A stretch of DNA of 64,000 nt from positions 13,766,811 to 13,830,810 of the forward strand of contig NC_135058.1 of assembly GCF_051014685.1 (NCBI RefSeq). Reading direction: 5' to 3'. The notes beneath the pieces were generated by a model. The model searched no databases. It was not told the DNA's origin and was given only the letters and a program-made list of their open reading frames with translations. The DNA comes from Ptiloglossa arizonensis. Lineage: Eukaryota > Arthropoda > Insecta > Hymenoptera > Colletidae. Position numbers and translations under genes: made by a program. Positions 12,796-23,735 of the stretch are shown in pieces (the first letter of the stretch is position 1; every line of letters starts with the position of its first letter).

Positions 12796-15700
12796 TTCGG
12801 TACCCGTGTGGATAATAGTCATCGGTAGCTGGGGTCTGTGAAGAGAAATTCCAGACGTCAAGTTCGTTAGATCCTAAAAATCACAAAGTTAGAAAATTCG
12901 AACGATAGATCCCAACTCGAGTCGGTTCTAACTGCCCTGCGGAGACTCTCGGTTGTAAATCTTCCGTACATAACCTAGAAATGCTATCGAATGACATTGC
13001 AGACCTATATTTCAGCCCGATCTAGTTTCAGTCGAGCACATTTGTCAGAAAAATTGTAACAGTGTGATCAATATCCATCGAAATTGTTGATCGTAATGTA
13101 TTCGTTGGGAATTTGAATCTCGAAGTGTTCGTCATCGTTAATTTGACGCAAAGAGGAAGTAACTGTCGGGAGATCGAGATTTATTTTGCAAGTGTCACTG
13201 ACCGCGTAAGTGACGGGGAATCTTTCAATGACGAGTGGAAGAACAACGCAACAATTTTTCCAATGGTCAACTAAAATCGAACACAAGAAATATGGTACGG
13301 AGGAGACATTTTATTCGAATAAAAAATGACGAATAGGGGTAAAGTGTAGCGATTTATGTACGGTGTTTATTCGATTGGAAGATTAAATTTCGATTCGTTG
13401 GTTGCGAAATATTTCATTGTTGAATTTAAATTCTAATTTTAGTTCAACGTACCACGGCTACAAATTTGTTTCCCTCTTGTTCGTTGATACGAAGTTTGTC
13501 GTAGATGAAAATATTCTTCTTTAGATGGAAATACACTTATAACTGTAGCAAAGGAAAAGAGACTGTAGATTGTCAACTAGAACAAGGAGCGAAACAAAAT
13601 AGATCGATGACCGAGTCGAACGGTAGAACAGTGCTTACGGGGTGAAATATGTTGAGCTCGGTTGAGAAAAACACAAGTTTAGAAAAGGATAGTAGAAGGT
13701 AGACAGAGAAGAGGAAGAAAAGAATCACAATCGTCGCAGAGTCGGTCTCAGCCGAGTTTTTCTTGCCTCAGCGAGGCCAGAAGAAGTCATAAAGAAAGAA
13801 GAAGGAACCAGACAATAATAAGAAAAACAACATTGCGGCCCGTGCAGTGGTTGTCGTATGTTTCGGTCATAATGCTTCAAATTTTTCACCGAGTCTCGAA
13901 CATCAAGAACGTCCAATCTGTTCTTGGAATGTTTTCAAATCTTATATTTTATCATTATTCGAAGACGAGTACGACAAATTCTTAGAATGTTTCAAAACTT
14001 TGTTTCGTAAAAATTGTAGGATTCGTTACTCGGATAGGAATAATCCACTCTGTGGACTGTATTGTAATCCGTATACACCCGTAGCACATTCGAAACTTTT
14101 TTTTTCGTCGAAAACGAAGCCTCGTACGGAAAAACTCTATTCCAGAATTTCGTTTCAGTTTCCTAGGAAAAGTTTTTCCCCGTGTCCATGCGTATAGTGA
14201 ATTTTTGTGGGATTCCTGTGCGGTCTCGTTTCTCCACTTGTGGTCGATACTTCGACGAAGGAGAACAAGCAATTAGAGGAACAGAGAAACGGGACGCTGA
14301 TTACCGTTTATACCGGGAAAGATAATTATCAATTAAAAACTAACTTTCGCGAGATATTTTGCTTGCGGATAGAATTCACGGTCCCGCTAAGGCGTTTAGC
14401 GACTGTGCCTTCGGCTATTTGTAAAACTTTCCTCATTAATTACCGACAAGATTCAATCCCCTCGTCTCTTCCATACTAACCCCGACGCCCCCCGTGCCCC
14501 CATCTTTTCCCGCCAACGCTCTACCCCTTTGTCCTTCGCCGCGGAAGGAAGTTTAATAGTGAATTAGATCGCGCGTTCTTCCAACGGGCAATTATCTGCC
14601 AATTAACAAGATGGATATCGCGTCGCTTTTTCCGTCGAGTCACGTTATCAACCAGCAATGAGCGAGCACTATCCGGAAAAATTATTCAAAGGGGTCGAGC
14701 CGTTGTTTGCGAGAAGCCAACTTCCGTTACGCGTCGTCACGTTGTACCGCTATAACGCCTGGCATAAGCCACGATTACGCGTTACGATAGAAAATTAATT
14801 TCGGTCGAAGACAAATGAACGAAGCTGTAAGTCAACGGCTGCCTCGTACGTTTCCAATGGTGGAACTTGGGCTCGTGCAAAAATCATTCTCGGGATTAAT
14901 TTACACCAAGGAATGTTAGTCAATGTACCTAATTATTACCAGTTCTTTTTATCGAAGTTTAGACTACCCCAAAGAGGACCTATGCTCTGATACTTTGATT
15001 GTTCATATATCAATCTCATTTCACTAGCATCGTATTCTAATCTAGGAGTTTACGTTGGTCGTACATAGTGGCGTGATACACCATCTTATATCGCTACTCT
15101 TTCATAAAGAAGTTACGGTACAGGAGCTATTTTGAGGACAGTTGGATGATATAGGTTCTGGTGTGAATAGGTTAGGTCATATTTTGACGCATGCAAGGTG
15201 CGGCGTGCACTATGCAGAGATCGTAAGTTGCCAAGTCGCCGCAAACTGAACGACAGAGGGGCAAGGAAACTAGGCCTTTGCTTAGCTCAATCGCTATCAT
15301 GGATCTCTACATTTAGGCGTTAATCGGTCACGTTGCATAGACGTGAATACGGAAATTTTACCTATCAAAATTTCTCGTATTCATAAGATTAAAAGTACGA
15401 GAAGGAAAATTTTGCTCCATCGGAATACTTGTTCTTGACGATATTAATTATTACCTACAATTTATCTGGATTAGATTACGAAAGGTAGAGAATCTTGTTG
15501 TCCCCTTGATAAGCAACATTCAACGTCAGCGTCTACGCCAATGCGTTCCAGTCGTCGCTCGTTTCATCTCACTCTGCTTCGACTCTCCTTCACGACTTCG
15601 TCGCGAAACTTATATATTATGTAATCGAAAGTGGAACGACCAATCCAATTCCTTGGTAACTTTCGATCTCTGCATAGCAGTACCGTACATATTATAAACA

Positions 15701-16357
15701 TCGAGCAATTTTTCCCAAAATCGCAGGCTTCGAAGACCGACAAAATCACAATTCCCGTCGGTTGATATATTTCCAACTCCCTAGTTGGAAAGCTACACGT
15801 TTAAACGTTCCACGCCTCTTGTTGCCGCAGCCATCTTCGCTCACGGGCGGAAATGCATTTGTCGAAAAAAAGAGAGAGAGAGAGGAAAAAAAAAATCGAA
15901 ACACGATTCCGATCGGCGATTGCAAGTCGTCCCCGATCTTCCACGAATCGTTGCCCGCTCGTCGGCAACCCGCTTGGCAGCCGTCATCGTCACGGGCCGT
16001 CGCATCCTGTTTACGCGCACGCATCCTGTTCGCGGCGGGTTACCGATTGGCTGTGACGATCGTCCGTTCGCGATCGGCGTCACGGCGGGAACAGTCCGTC
16101 ACATTGGAATATTCTTGTCGACGATGCTCGACGTTCCGTGACGCGGGAATGACAGCGCGCGCAGCTCGATTCGGTTCTCCGTTCACGGACACCTATGCCC
16201 CCTCCCCACCCGACATTTGGGTCACACGGTTCAACAGGCGCAATTGCAGTTTCATTTCGAGCGGACCGTGGGTTAAGCGTATCCTCGTTCGCAGCCAGTG
16301 GCGTGGAAACTTCTAAAAACTCTGACTCACTGTTTGCTGTCGTTCGATGCGCGTATC

Positions 16358-16845
16358 TGCCCCACCTTTTCTCCCCTCTCTCTTTATCACTCCCTCTTTA
16401 TCCTTCTTCTCACTCTCTCTGCATGTCTCACACACTCTAGCCTTCTTTCTCACTCTCTCTGCACGTCTCACCCTCTCTCTATCTCTCTTTCTCACTCTCT
16501 CTAGATGTCTCTCACTCTTTCTTCCTGTTTCTCACTTTCTCTGCATGTCTCTCTCTCTCTCTCCCACCCCTCTCTTCTACTCTATCTCTGTTTCTCTCTC
16601 TGCATCTCTCTCTCTCTCCCTCTTTCTTTTACTCTCTCTCAGTTTCTCTCTCTGAATATCTCTCCCTCTTTCTCCCTCCTTTCTCTTTTATTCTCTCTCT
16701 GCATGTCTCTCCCCCTCCCTTCCTTTTTCTCACTCTCTCTTTTCCCCTACATCTCTTCTACTCTTTCTGTTTCTCTCTCTGCACGTCTCTCCCTCTCTCT
16801 TCCTTTTTCCCGCTCTCTCTGCACGTCTCTCCCCCTTCCCTCTGT
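16358..16845. repeat. Pyrimidine-rich (CT)n tract, GAGA-rich on the minus strand
   Basis: Nearly 490 bp of C and T, with (CT)n runs broken at intervals by GCATGTCT or GCACGTCT. That gives a loose higher-order repeat of the form CTCTCTCTGCAYGTCTC. The long open frames across it on both strands are artefacts of base composition. It ends about 120 bp upstream of the candidate first coding exon. Read as GAGAG on the other strand, it could bind a GAGA-factor type protein or form triplex DNA, which is inference from composition only. Confidence 0.9.
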
Positions 16846-16966
16846 TTCGCATGCACCCGTACAATGCATCCCGCCGCGGAATGAGATAGCTCCGGTTGTC
16901 GGAGCAGTTCGAATCTGTGTCACGGTTAAAAAAACACGAGCGTGTCTACAGGAACGGGTCGCTGCA

Positions 16967-17027
16967 ATGGAAACGTACTACTCGCCGGACGAGCCCTCGG
17001 TTTTTACGTTCCACTGTCGCGCGCAGA
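16967..17027 (+). CDS. Candidate first coding exon of teneurin-like gene
   Basis: An ATG in good context (GCTGCAATGG) opens 20 codons beginning METYYSPDEPSVFTF, then one base (A) before a donor A|GTAAGG at 17028. This leaves phase 1, exactly what the acceptors at 19014 and 19857 need: A plus GT or GC would complete a Ser codon. The short acidic/aromatic start is of the same general kind as the first exon of Drosophila Ten-m, but I claim no alignment. The frame is also open upstream through the CT tract, so the start rests on the first ATG after that tract and its context. The transcription start is not visible. It could be one of several alternative first exons, or chance. Confidence 0.42.
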
Positions 17028-19013
17028 GTAAGGGCGCGTTTACAACGCCGCGACACGCCGCGACGCGAGTACCGGGGGATTTTGGCATCGACTTCAACAC
17101 GCCGCGCAAACGTCCGTTGAAACAATCTCGGACCAAAGAGAGATAGCCACCGGTGTGTTATGCGACAAATATTTGCTCCGTTTCGATAGATTCTGTTGCA
17201 GACGTTCGAGGTGCCCAGTAACGCCCTTAGTATCGAACGAATGAGGCACTTGTTCCGGGACCCTTCCTTATTAACCCAGGTTTCGTCAAAAATAAACGAA
17301 TCGTAATTTCAGCGGAACTGAACAGTTCAGATGGAACTGAGTCACAAAATCCACTTTTCTGGAAAAAACATAGGTTCTCTAAAGTACATTGTACGCTATA
17401 GAGGTCAACACCTAGGAATGTTATAATTACATTAACAGCGGAGAACAACTCTAGTTGTTCCGGGCTCTACAATCTCTAGAAGCGGTATTGTAAGTACCAA
17501 ATACGAAGGAGAAATGCTCTCGGCGGTGTACTACGATCCTTTGGCGATTGAATAATATTCGAAGCTAGGATTACAGATATTTCAAGCCCTAAATGTGTAC
17601 GATGCTCTTGATAAATCTCTATTGCTATCCGTATTCGCGGAAAACCTTCGCGAGCGTTCGTCGCGCGGTGTTCAATCCTCGCCCTAATTCTTGCGCGATA
17701 CCTAAAAGGTTAAAAAGCTACGGGTCCGAGAGAATGCTTGGCTGAAACGCCGGGAGCAAACGCATTAAGTGCTCGGAGCGTCTTCCGCGCTGTTTCTTCG
17801 TACTCGGGGTCGAAAGTCGTCGGTCGAAGCTCGCGGAGCGTCTCGCCGCGGCCGTGTAAACGTACCCTAACGTAAACTCGGAATCAGGAGCGTTGCTAGA
17901 CGGCAACTGGAGGAAGTTTAGCCGCGCGAGCAACGGACAACTTAAGCAAATGCGGGTCAGAGCAACGACGCGCGTCGAAGTGCTCCCGTCCGAAGGAAAA
18001 CCTGAAAAGAATTGCGGACAGCGGTTGGGGGGGTTCGGAGGGGTGGTCCAGGGACCATCCAGCGCGGCAGGGATTACCCGGAGAGCGGTAAAACGAAATC
18101 GCGAGAGCACGCCACTCTCGAGATGACTCCGGAAGATTCGTGAGCCGCGTCGATGACTGTACACCGGCGACGAGCTACCGAATGACCTAGCTGATAGGTG
18201 TTCCCGATCAAATCCGGAATCACCGCTACCAACAGTCTTACCCTTACCCCTCCACCAACTTGCTTCTTCGCTACTTCGTAGTTCACGTCGCTCGGCTAGA
18301 TCTTGAACAATCGTATTTGCGGCGTGACGAGTCGAAGATCCTATGAATGACGAACAATCAGATAACAACACGGTTGCGTTGCCACGCGTTTGACCCACCC
18401 CTGACGACGAAACAATGGACAGAACGACAAGAGAATGGAGGACATTTCGAGCAATTGATACGCTTCCTGATGAATGTTTCGACTCCGGAATAGAATCGAG
18501 AATATATTTCTCACGATCGATACGGTATCTGATGAATTTTTCAAACTTTTAAATAAGAATCGAGGAAATTTTTGACAGTGGATACGATTTCCGATAACAG
18601 TGACTTCTTAAAAAATTGCGAGAGACTAGATCGCGACGAATATTCGCGTAATTTCTAACGGTACGCGTAAAGATGCTTTGGCGTGGGTCCGTTTAGACCC
18701 ACGCGCCAGCTAAGAAGATTCGTCTTGCAAAGGTTAAAAGTACACAATCGATCACCGCATTGTTTGAACGATACGAATACACTTTCTTATTTAAACAACG
18801 CAAACATACCTTCTACGCGTAAATAATAATAATAATAATATTCGAAATTAAATAGCGACGTACGAGTATCTGTAAAATGTTCGAGTTAAGTAATCCCGGT
18901 TGGAATTTTTGTAGGAAATATCGGTACACGGTGATCGATTCGAGCGAAACGTCGATGTTTGTCAGTTGAGCAATTTCGGGGTGTTAAAAGGTATGAAAAA
19001 TTTGTCCGCGCAG
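17028..19013 (+). other. Intron 1 (inferred)
   Basis: About 2 kb between the candidate first exon and the next exon. I see no further exon in it. It contains a GC-rich stem-loop at 18679-18708 and a short AAT run near 18823-18840. The minus-strand open frame at 17718-18398 has no recognisable domain and is probably chance. Confidence 0.5.
18679..18708. other. GC-rich stem-loop
   Basis: GCGTGGGTC (18681-18689) and GACCCACGC (18696-18704) are perfect complements around a CGTTTA loop. Weaker pairing continues outward with a bulge (TGGCG against CGCCA). It is not the histone 3' stem-loop. It could be a structured intronic element or a small-RNA hairpin; nothing more can be said from sequence. 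Confidence 0.6.
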
Positions 19014-19217
19014 GTGTTGGTGACCGATCGTACCGTACTGGTTCGGACACGGAGGGTGCCGCGACCACCGATAACCCGACAACGCCGTTCCCGACGCCTC
19101 CGCCAACCTTGACGCCGAATCATCGGCAGGCGTCGCCGTTTCCCCTCGAGAGCACCAACTCTCGCCGCCATCATTACAACGGGAGCATATCATCGGAGAG
19201 ATCCCGCAACGGTAACG
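19014..19217 (+). CDS. Internal exon, teneurin-like cytoplasmic tail (cassette, 68 codons)
   Basis: The exon lies between an acceptor CCGCGCAG|GT and a donor AACG|GTACGT. It is 204 nt, phase 1 at both ends, so skipping it keeps the frame. The product is hydrophilic and low in complexity: GDRSYRTGSDTEGAATTDN, then a Pro/Thr run containing PFPTPPPTLTP, then a basic Ser-rich end with SRRHHYNGSISSERSRNG. No membrane segment or folded domain is visible, as expected for a disordered cytoplasmic region. The polypyrimidine tract before the acceptor is weak, which suits an alternative exon. A second phase-compatible acceptor at 18964-18965 (TTTGTCAG) would add 48 nt. The 3' end has a tandem donor, with a second in-phase GTAACG 6 nt upstream. 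Confidence 0.65.
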
Positions 19218-19856
19218 GTACGTAGTTAATTAGCGCCGCGAGCTGGTTTCGCTCGGTGGCTCGCAAGATGATACTCATAAACGCTGCAAGACGAATACCG
19301 TTGTTACGTCGCGTTACAACGGCAGCCACCGCCAACCGATGCCGAGCGGGTTGATTAATGCAAGAGAAACGGTCGCCGCCGGTTCGGAATAACATTTGTG
19401 CTTCCACGTCTCCGGGTCTTGTAAATATTAACCATCCGCTCCGTATCGACTGGAGGTTGATATTATAACGCGACTGCACCGGAAATCGCGGTGGAGCAGG
19501 GTGGAACCGTTCCTCCAGGAAAAACAGATTGAAATTGTGGAAATTCGGTTCCCCCGCCCCGCGTATGAATTTTTGATTCCGCTGGAAACGACGCCGAGAA
19601 TCTGTAAAATCGACCGACGAGGATCCTATCGCGCTCCATTCGACCCGTCGAACTTCCTTCCCCTCGTCAAAATTCCGAATTTAGACGAGATACGAAATCG
19701 ATTTGTTAATTCGACAATTTCGGCGGTGATCGTTTTTCACGGTTCCTCGTGAAACTGTTTCTGGGTCGGGTCTCCGCGGATGACGATCGATCGCCGCTGA
19801 CTCCTCTGTAACATCGATGCATCGAAATCTATAGAAAAACTTCTCTCGCGTTTCAG
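19218..19856 (+). other. Intron 2 (inferred)
   Basis: A 639-bp intron starting GTACGT and ending in a CTTCTCTCGCGTTTCAG acceptor. The base left by the upstream exon (G) plus GC makes a Gly codon at the junction. Small open frames inside it look like chance. Confidence 0.65.
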
Positions 19857-20024
19857 GCGATACGATGTACGCTGCGTCATCGAAAAAGACAAACACAGGT
19901 GGCGGGACCCTAGGACGAAGAACACGACGAGGTCACGCGAGCGCTTTGAGCAGCAGCTCGACGGCAAGTGACCGCTCGGAAACCGTCTTCCCCGACGAGC
20001 ACTCGCGCATGCACCTCACCAATG
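19857..20024 (+). CDS. Internal exon, teneurin-like cytoplasmic tail (56 codons)
   Basis: This is a well-bounded exon with acceptor CGCGTTTCAG|GCGA and donor AATG|GTAAGC. It is 168 nt and phase 1 at both ends. The product reads DTMYAASSKKTNTGGG, a basic patch GRRTRRGH, a Ser-rich run ASALSSSSTASDRSETVFPD, and ends EHSRMHLTN. The basic RTRRGH patch could serve as a nuclear-localisation or membrane-proximal basic motif, and the Ser-rich run as phosphorylation sites; both are inference. The junction with the upstream exon makes Gly, and that with the downstream microexon also makes Gly. An internal ATG (19865) could start an isoform. I am confident it is an exon and less so of the family. Confidence 0.8.
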
Positions 20025-21699
20025 GTAAGCAGACCACCACCGCTTCCGTTCCTCGCGCTTCTCATTTATCGCGCCATTCTTTCCAACCAACGTCACTCAT
20101 CGTTCGTCACCGATCCACCGTATCGTTTCCATCGTCCCGCGCGGTTCGTTTCGTCGCGTTTCTACGCGGTCACCAGCGTTTCGTAATTACCCGATGAAAC
20201 AACGGTGACTCACCGGCGTGGAAACGTATTTCGATACACTCGAAAACACCCCGGATAAATTCATCGATTGCCGCGAGCGCACCCGGTCCCCGGAAATCAC
20301 AACGTAAAATTTCCCGCGGAGCGATAAGTTAACGATCCGTGCCTCAAATACGATTACCGGACTAACAAGATTACCGGCTGGTATCGAGCCCCTGGCTCGG
20401 AGTTAAATCAGGTTTCGTGTAAACGTGTTCCTCGTTAAAAGCTTAATATTAATAGTCACTCCCCAGCGCGGGTACGTGCCACCGAGAGATCTCCGATTTC
20501 GACCGGGCTTTGTTCAACGGTGTCTTTTTAGGCCAGTTTGAGACTCGAGGCAAATATGGCGGGATGGCTGGAAATGTGTTCCAACGAATGAGTTCTATAA
20601 CGAGACGTTGAATAAATTCGAGGCGTTTATTTGCATTCTATTGGGTTCGATTTTCTACTTTAAAAATACACAGAACCTGGTATATTCTGTAGGAATAAAG
20701 AGTTTTGGTGCACGAAACAGGTTATCGATCGACTATTTGAGCAAATTAACCATTTCGTCGAATATCGAATTTTTTCTACAAGGAAATAAGTGATTTAATT
20801 TAGGACGGAACTTTTTAAAAGGTGTCGCTATGAAAAAGAATTTAAAATTTCTGCGTCTGAAATAGGTGGTAGTTTCAGGTTTAAAACGATGGAGAGAAAC
20901 TGTCTAGTAATTCAACTCTGATCTGTGTTAATAGAAAGAGTTATCTACATGTTTCTGGATAACAAATTTTCTTTCGCCTTGTCCCTCCTCTCCATTTTAA
21001 AACACGATGGCTTACAGATAAAACCACGCCCACTCGCAGATAAATCTAGGCAGTTCAAAATTCAAAGTTTCATAAATCCTGACAATGATTTATTTCTACT
21101 CGTTATCCACCATTCTAACAATTTCTTCCTTCGCTACGACAGAGAAGAGTCTGATAATATTTTCCAAATAAACTTAACAAATGAAACTTCTAATTTGGAA
21201 AAGTTTTCCAAACTTTTCAAGCTACTCGCGCATTTCGATATTAAACGCGACACGTTCGAAACCAACTCACGAATTATGCTTCGTCCAGTAGAGAGCGCCA
21301 CCGATGCGCTCGAAATCGAGCGCGTCGCCCCACGAAATCTCTACGCGGAAAAGCGAACCCCGCGAATTTCGAATCGAGTTACCCCCGATGCTCGCCAGAG
21401 CGCTCCAGCGATCGGTCGAAGACAATTCCCGGTCCGTCTCTCTGGGTGTTCGGGGTGGGGTGAGCGCGGTGCACAATTAAATCCGAAATTCCCGCGGCGC
21501 GCGTCGTTCCCGCGTCGTAATTGCGACGCTTCGAGAAACGGCCGAGGGCGAAGGATCTTGAGCAAAGGCAAACGTTTCAGACGCCGCCGTGGCTGCCGTC
21601 CTAACAGCTTGTCGTAATCGACAAAGTACCTTATGCGTCGGCTCATTAAATAACCAAGGGACTCTCGGTTTTGAGAGTTAAGTTCATTGTTGTCGAATC

Positions 21700-22900
21700 C
21701 AGCGGCGACGTCAGGCGCTGGGATGTAACTGGTAACTCGAGTGAACCGAGAAGTAGGTAGAACGGCGGTAGGGAACGGTAGAGATGCGAGTAGTCGGGTT
21801 GGGACGAGCTATACCACCGCCCCCTGTTTCCCCACGCGGGAACGACCCAACGCGGACAAAGCGGGCCGAAAGTGGGTGGGGCGCGCGGGCGGATACCGAG
21901 CGAAAGGAACCAGAAAAGGAGAACGTGGAACAAAGCGGAGCCGCGGAGAGGGGGACCGCGGCGAGCGGCGGGGGTAACCGAGTTAGCAGTTAGGCGGGCG
22001 CGGCGGGCCCGGCTAGTTAGAGCGTAGGTCAGCGCTGGAAGTTAGCCGAGCGACTATATTGTTTTGGAATGTCGAGGGTATTTAGGCCCCCTGTGCCTGG
22101 CCGCGACGACGAGGACGACGAGGAGGACGAGGACGAGGACGAGAACGCTACTGTTGCTGTTGGTGGTGTTGCTCGCCGAGCGGGTTCCTCGGCGCGCCGC
22201 GTAACGCAGTTTTAGTGTTACCACGGAGATGAGAAAGTAGCTTTGCGGCTTCTCGAGTTCTCCCGTGGCCGAGGGCGGGCTACGGGAGCAACGACGCTCG
22301 CTGGGCGCCGCGCGCTAAACTTTTAAACGAAATTTCGCTCGGGGATCTCGTTTGGCGGTGTTTCGTTGACGCTGTATCCGGGCTAGCCGAATTAGTCCGT
22401 GCGCCGATATCGCGGAACCTTCACCGACGTGAACGGCCAACCAAGGAGGACGGACCTCGAGGACGGGGCTCGTGGTGCCGGAGGGGTGGGACCGGAGGGA
22501 CCACGGGACGAAGAAGGAGGAGGTTAGGAGAACCGGGCAAAGATCGAGGTTCTGGGGCTCCCACGGATCGTTGCATCCGGGAATTCGCCGGTGCGGGAGA
22601 GCAGCCATTGCCTCTGCCCGCTGAAGTGTGATCGCATTACGCGTAGATTCCGTGGAAATTAGCGACGCGGATTAAGACCCCGTGCCGCCCCCGTACCAAC
22701 CCCACCGCCACACCACACCCCACTCCCCCTACCCCCTACCCCTCCAGCCGTCTATGTAGCGTTCCTGAGGGCTGCCACGCGCACATAGGGCTTGTACATT
22801 AGGTACCGGAGGCTCTCCGAAGACGGATACGCGGCTACGAGTCTCGCCCTCGGGGCCGCGTCGCTCGAGCGAAGGGCGGGCCGTTAAAGCGGATCGCCGG
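21700..22900. promoter_or_regulatory. GC/CpG-rich block, possible internal promoter
   Basis: About 1.2 kb of markedly GC-rich, CpG-dense sequence in an AT-rich intron, including a GACGAG repeat near 22110-22145 and a C-rich stretch at 22678-22750. Such blocks in insect genes often mark promoters with long 5' leaders. A donor-like GTAAGC at 22935 follows a short ATG frame (MYQRH, phase 0), which does not match the phase-1 exons. A transcript starting here would therefore have to begin translation further downstream, for example at the ATG inside the 35706-35879 exon. There is no clear TATA box. This is a composition-based inference. Confidence 0.4.
22718..22742 (-). other. G-quadruplex motif
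   Basis: Four runs of C (4, 5, 5 and 4) separated by 3, 2 and 2 bases on the plus strand give a canonical four-run G motif with very short loops on the minus strand. It sits in the GC-rich block, where G4s are common near promoters. Confidence 0.7.
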
Positions 22901-23471
22901 ATCGAACTTCCCGACGTTGATGTATCAGCGACACGTAAGCGACGACGTAACCGGTACCGTCAATCGGGGTTACTATGGTCACAGTGGCCTGACCCGGCTC
23001 AAAATGCGGGCTGCCTTCGGAAAAAATTTTCAAACCTCGCCGGGGGGAATCCAGGACCCTCGAGCGTACACCGAATTCAGGAAATTGGGTTTCATGGACG
23101 GAGAAACCGAAGAGTTGTCTAGAGAATCTTTTCTCGTTGATTCGCAATTGGAGTATTGGTACGTTTGTGCGTCGAATCGGGCTCGATGCAAATTTGTTTA
23201 ATTTTTTGTGCCTTTGGTAATCTCATGATAATCTTTGAGCAGGGCTGTTCGTTTATGTCGAGTCCTCTTAAGCTTTGATCTCTAAAACGATACCGGTTTA
23301 CTTGTTCAGGGTGGCACGTGGAGAGGTCTTTCTTTTTACAAGGAATATTTGTGTTCTAAATACTGCAAATAAAAAACAAATAAACAAGAAGTAGTAAGAC
23401 TAGACGCACGTGTCGCTCAAATAAAAAAATTACTACTTTGAAAAAGAATTTAATGTTACAGGACATTTGTA

Positions 23472-23735
23472 GTTCATCTCTTTGCACCTGAAATGCCAGT
23501 TACATTGGCATTGTACCGTACAAAGGAATATCTCTTGCAACGATATTCGATAATTGCGATTATTTAATATTGTTATCGCTAGGTCGATACAAAGAGATCA
23601 AACAATCCAATTAACAATCGACATGATCGAGATATTCATTGGTTTCAATTATCGAACACCGTTGCAAGAGCAATTTCTCTGTACTGTACGGTATCCGTAC
23701 AACAAACATTCCAAGTGCAAAGGGTTGATACATAT
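23472..23735. repeat. Foldback element with about 85-bp inverted arms
   Basis: The left arm (about 23473-23556), with CTCTTGCAACGATATTCGATAATTG, is an imperfect reverse complement of the right arm (about 23645-23731), with CAATTATCGAACACCGTTGCAAGAG. Pairing extends outward through GTACCGTAC and CTTTGCACC. The spacer is about 90 bp. No transposase is present. It could be a small non-autonomous foldback transposon or a hairpin RNA locus. Confidence 0.7.

Larger units (their letters stand above)
1..16357. other. Gene-free 5' region (intergenic or upstream intron)
   Basis: No exon could be supported here on either strand. Open frames occur but none shows a recognisable domain, a convincing start context and splice sites together. 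Most sit in GC-rich patches where stops are rare by chance, for example 8587-9135. The sequence is mixed AT-rich and CpG-containing, with small tandem duplications, short (GA)n, (ATT)n and poly-T runs, and a 36-bp minisatellite, listed separately. It may contain regulatory elements or 5' noncoding exons of the gene that starts near 16.9 kb, but nothing in the sequence identifies them. Confidence 0.6.

Noticed and set aside
16505..17146. 213-codon plus-strand frame through the CT tract
   Set aside because: Most of it is Ser/Leu from the repeat. Only the part from the ATG at 16967 to the donor at 17028 was kept as a candidate exon.
22917..23201. 94-codon frame at the 3' edge of the GC block
   Set aside because: No motif, and its phase at the nearby donor does not fit the downstream exons. 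Kept only as part of the promoter hypothesis.
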